Made by a program: the position numbers and the translations under genes. Below are positions 19,251 through 21,182 of a stretch of DNA of 21,182 nucleotides, piece after piece. Positions within the stretch are counted from its first letter, which is position 1; the number at the start of each line of letters is the position of its first letter. Source of the stretch: a virus. The DNA lies in the IMG/VR virus record IMGVR_UViG_3300007623_000039, positions 1 through 21,182 of that record. One strand, written 5' to 3'. A model generated the notes under the pieces. It was not told the origin of the DNA and did no database searches. It was given only the letters and a program-made list of their open reading frames with translations.

Positions 19251-21182
19251 AATATTTGGAAGTCTCCATCATCTTCGTCTTCAGGAACAAAGTCCAGCGC
19301 TTCAAGGCGACCAGTCTTGTGGTTGAATCTAGCGCCTTCTACTGGTCCAGTTAGACCTGTAAAACGAGCTTTGAGTACAGCCATCTTGATCTGGTTACGC
19401 TCTACATCCTTCTCAGCATTCATGTTCCTAGCAAAAGCAATAATATCAAATGATATCTGCTTTATAGAACCAGAGTTGTGAGTTATTATGTGATTTTCTA
19501 ATAGAAACCTTCCATCGGAATCCAAAGTAAACCCATAGTAATCTTGGACGTCAAGTTTGGTAACTTTAATACCTCTTTTCAAGGGATTTGTGTACCTATC
19601 TCTGTATTTCACACCTACTAGCTTCTGTGCAGTTATTGAGGATATATTTCCTGTTACAGAAACTTCCCAAATACTGCTACCATCAGAACTATAAGGAGAA
19701 CTGATAATTCTAGCGTTCATTGTGCTATACAATCCAAGAGATCTCGCCAGCCTTACAACAGACTTTGCAATATCAGTATCCTTTTGATAGAATCTGAATG
19801 CATTGTCTTTCTTAGAATAACTACCATCTGTATCTAACAACCCCGCCAACAGCTCTAGCCTATCTTTCTTAGAAGAAAGCAAGTAGACCTCAGGTATGTG
19901 TTTATTATTTACAAGATTTAAATCTCTAAGCTTGGCTAACAATTCACCTCTAATTCTGGTTTCGAAGCTAAAGTATTCACGATTAATATTGCCTGGAGTT
20001 TTAACTCTTGCTCCTAACGTCATGCCCACTCGCTCTGCAATACCTAAGTTACCGGCATCCATTACTCTGAATTGGGACTTAGAACCATCTCCTATCCAAG
20101 CACCTAATGCATAAGGCGCAATAGGCAATTCTTGCTTAGGAAGTTCATATCCTTCAGAATAATGTTGTTTGCAGCGCGACTTGAAGCTTTCTGAGCGTTT
20201 AATAAAATCCTTTACAGAAATGTCAAACATTTTATTATTATGAGATAGTGTCAGCATATGATCTTCATTACAAATAAAGAAATCATTAGAAGTCTTCATC
20301 TGAATTTTATACATTTGCTGCTTACCTCTACAGAGCTTTAACACTCGCCTCTCAGAGCCATCAACACCCATAAGAGTGTCGCCAACTTTCACGTCTTCAA
20401 CACATACAGACTTTCCGTCAGAAGTTAACACTTTTGTGCCATATGCCAGACAGCCTCTGATATCATCCATAGTAGGCAGCTTGCCATCTTCAAATGATTG
20501 TTTACCAGAAGGGGCTTTACGCAAGTGTGATATCAAGCCTATCCATAAGTCTGGATATTTCTTTACTAGTCTCAGCAGGTCGTTCATAATCTTGTCTTGA
20601 GCTTCAAGACCTTGCAGATTCTCAACACCTTCTGATACTAGAATAGTAACGTGGTCAACAAACAGATATTTACATCCGCTGAGTGCCATGTACTCTAGCT
20701 TGTCAATAATTGAAGTATCATTCATAGAGCCTTGATGATCTAATAAAATGACTTTTTCATTACCGAACACTTTGTCAAAACCAACACGTAATTCATCAAG
20801 TGGAATTTCTTCATCGGCTGGATTGCGATTAAGAGCCATGCCTGATAGTTTTCGTGCAGTTTCTGCGGGTGACTCTTCTAGGCTGATAACACCAATTTTA
20901 TCATCAGTATCTTCAAGGACTTTCAACATGATCTCACGGAACATGGTAGATTTACCACTATTATGTGTAACAACAAAATTGCCTAACACAAAGCGGTTAT
21001 TACCGTCCAATTTAAAGCCATAGAAGTCCTCCTCTTCTAGAAGCTCTATTGTGAAAGAATATCTTCTAGGGTTTTTCTTTTGAAGCCTAGTTCTAGCTTG
21101 CTTCCTAGGTAAAACGCAAGGGATTTTCTCTAGTCCCTCTCCTGAAATATAAAGCCTGAAACAATTTCCAAACTTGTTATTC
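19247..21182 (-). CDS. T7 gp4-like replicative DNA helicase with two inteins (cut at its N-terminus by the window edge)
   Basis: Both inteins keep the frame open, so one polypeptide crosses the whole region. After removal of inteins the visible helicase reads SGKST (end of Walker A), VISLEESPAETARKLSG, FGNEKVILLDH, YLFVDHVTILVS (Walker B region), LISHLRKAPSGK, MDDIRG-SGSIKQISFD and IIAFARN, then VLKARFTGLTGP and FNHKTGRLE. This order matches T7 gp4 (LEES, LDHISIVVS, CHLKNP, DLRGSG, IIALERN, LKCRFTGDTG). The C-terminus is acidic (VPEDEDDGDFQIL), as in T7 gp4, where it contacts the polymerase. Any primase domain would lie beyond 21182. Splicing must occur for function. Confidence 0.95.
   Translation of the reverse strand, partial: NNKFGNCFRLYISGEGLEKIPCVLPRKQARTRLQKKNPRRYSFTIELLEEEDFYGFKLDGNNRFVLGNFVVTHNSGKSTMFREIMLKVLEDTDDKIGVISLEESPAETARKLSGMALNRNPADEEIPLDELRVGFDKVFGNEKVILLDHQGSMNDTSIIDKLEYMALSGCKYLFVDHVTILVSEGVENLQGLEAQDKIMNDLLRLVKKYPDLWIGLISHLRKAPSGKQSFEDGKLPTMDDIRGCLAYGTKVLTSDGKSVCVEDVKVGDTLMGVDGSERRVLKLCRGKQQMYKIQMKTSNDFFICNEDHMLTLSHNNKMFDISVKDFIKRSESFKSRCKQHYSEGYELPKQELPIAPYALGAWIGDGSKSQFRVMDAGNLGIAERVGMTLGARVKTPGNINREYFSFETRIRGELLAKLRDLNLVNNKHIPEVYLLSSKKDRLELLAGLLDTDGSYSKKDNAFRFYQKDTDIAKSVVRLARSLGLYSTMNARIISSPYSSDGSSIWEVSVTGNISSITAQKLVGVKYRDRYTNPLKRGIKVTKLDVQDYYGFTLDSDGRFLLENHIITHNSGSIKQISFDIIAFARNMNAEKDVERNQIKMAVLKARFTGLTGPVEGARFNHKTGRLEALDFVPEDEDDGDFQIL
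19475..20452 (-). other. Intein 2 with LAGLIDADG homing endonuclease (326 aa)
   Basis: The element begins with Cys1 (CLAYGTKVLTSDGK, splicing block A) and has a block-B-like segment (FFICNEDHMLTL, His65). It ends with blocks F and G (DYYGFTLDSDGRFLLENHII then THN), followed by Ser at +1. These are the residues for standard class 1 splicing. The central region contains two LAGLIDADG motifs, ALGAWIGDG (intein residues 115-123) and LAGLLDTDG (202-210), each with an acidic residue at the expected place, so the nuclease may be active. It interrupts the helicase between IRG and SGSIKQ. The expected in-frame joining restores RGSGSIKQ. Confidence 0.95.
20960..21182 (-). other. Intein 1, C-terminal part, inside the helicase Walker A loop
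   Basis: The last about 74 residues of a separate intein are present. The frame is open to the window edge, and the end reads DFYGFKLDGNNRFVLGNFVV then THN, with Ser at +1 in SGKST. These are the F and G splicing blocks. The same block in intein 2 is YYGFTLDSDGRFLLENHIITHN, so the two are related but diverged. Its start, its Cys1 and any endonuclease are outside the window, so function cannot be judged fully. Confidence 0.9.

Overview
The window is part of a tailed double-stranded DNA bacteriophage genome. Every supported gene lies on the minus strand, so transcription runs from high to low coordinates. The genes are densely packed, many are under 100 codons, stop/start overlaps are common, and most have a clear GGAG-type ribosome binding site. 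The host is probably a Gram-negative bacterium, perhaps marine: the tail protein carries tryptophan-rich motifs that I recall from marine phages. That host guess is inference.

In transcription order, the right end (21182 to about 16876) holds replication functions. A T7 gp4-like replicative helicase, cut by the window edge, is interrupted by two inteins, one in the Walker A loop and one just before the SGSIKQ motif. Small genes follow, including one zinc-ribbon protein and a GTG-start 59-residue gene, and then an ATP-dependent DNA ligase. Next (16864-13762) come an HD-domain 5'-deoxynucleotidase of the YfbR type, several Cys-rich mini-proteins and a conserved phage protein with an HxxKM motif. 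After that a separate transcription unit (13740-12831), with a promoter candidate and a structured 3' end, encodes a Lys/Ala-rich 224-residue protein. From 12701 to 6173 there is a long run of small proteins, nearly all unrecognised, typical of a phage host-takeover or accessory region. It is broken by three intrinsic terminators (after 12444, 7537 and 6173).

A 910-base gene-free region (5263-6172) separates these genes from the packaging/structural operon. It has an approximately 95% A+T block, 10-bp-phased A-tracts next to it, a 16-base motif shared with the intergenic region upstream of the 224-residue gene, and a hairpin just before the next operon. This looks like a control region or replication origin. 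The packaging and tail genes follow: a probable small terminase, the large terminase, a 100-residue protein, three tail or virion proteins (one with internal repeats, one with a carbohydrate-binding-like motif) and the N-terminal 292 residues of a probable tail fibre protein that runs off the left edge.

No tRNA, CRISPR array, insertion sequence, integrase, DNA polymerase, RNA polymerase, portal or capsid gene was found. The most notable features are the double-intein helicase, the putative origin/control region, the motif shared between intergenic regions, and the diverged tandem paralogues in the accessory cluster.
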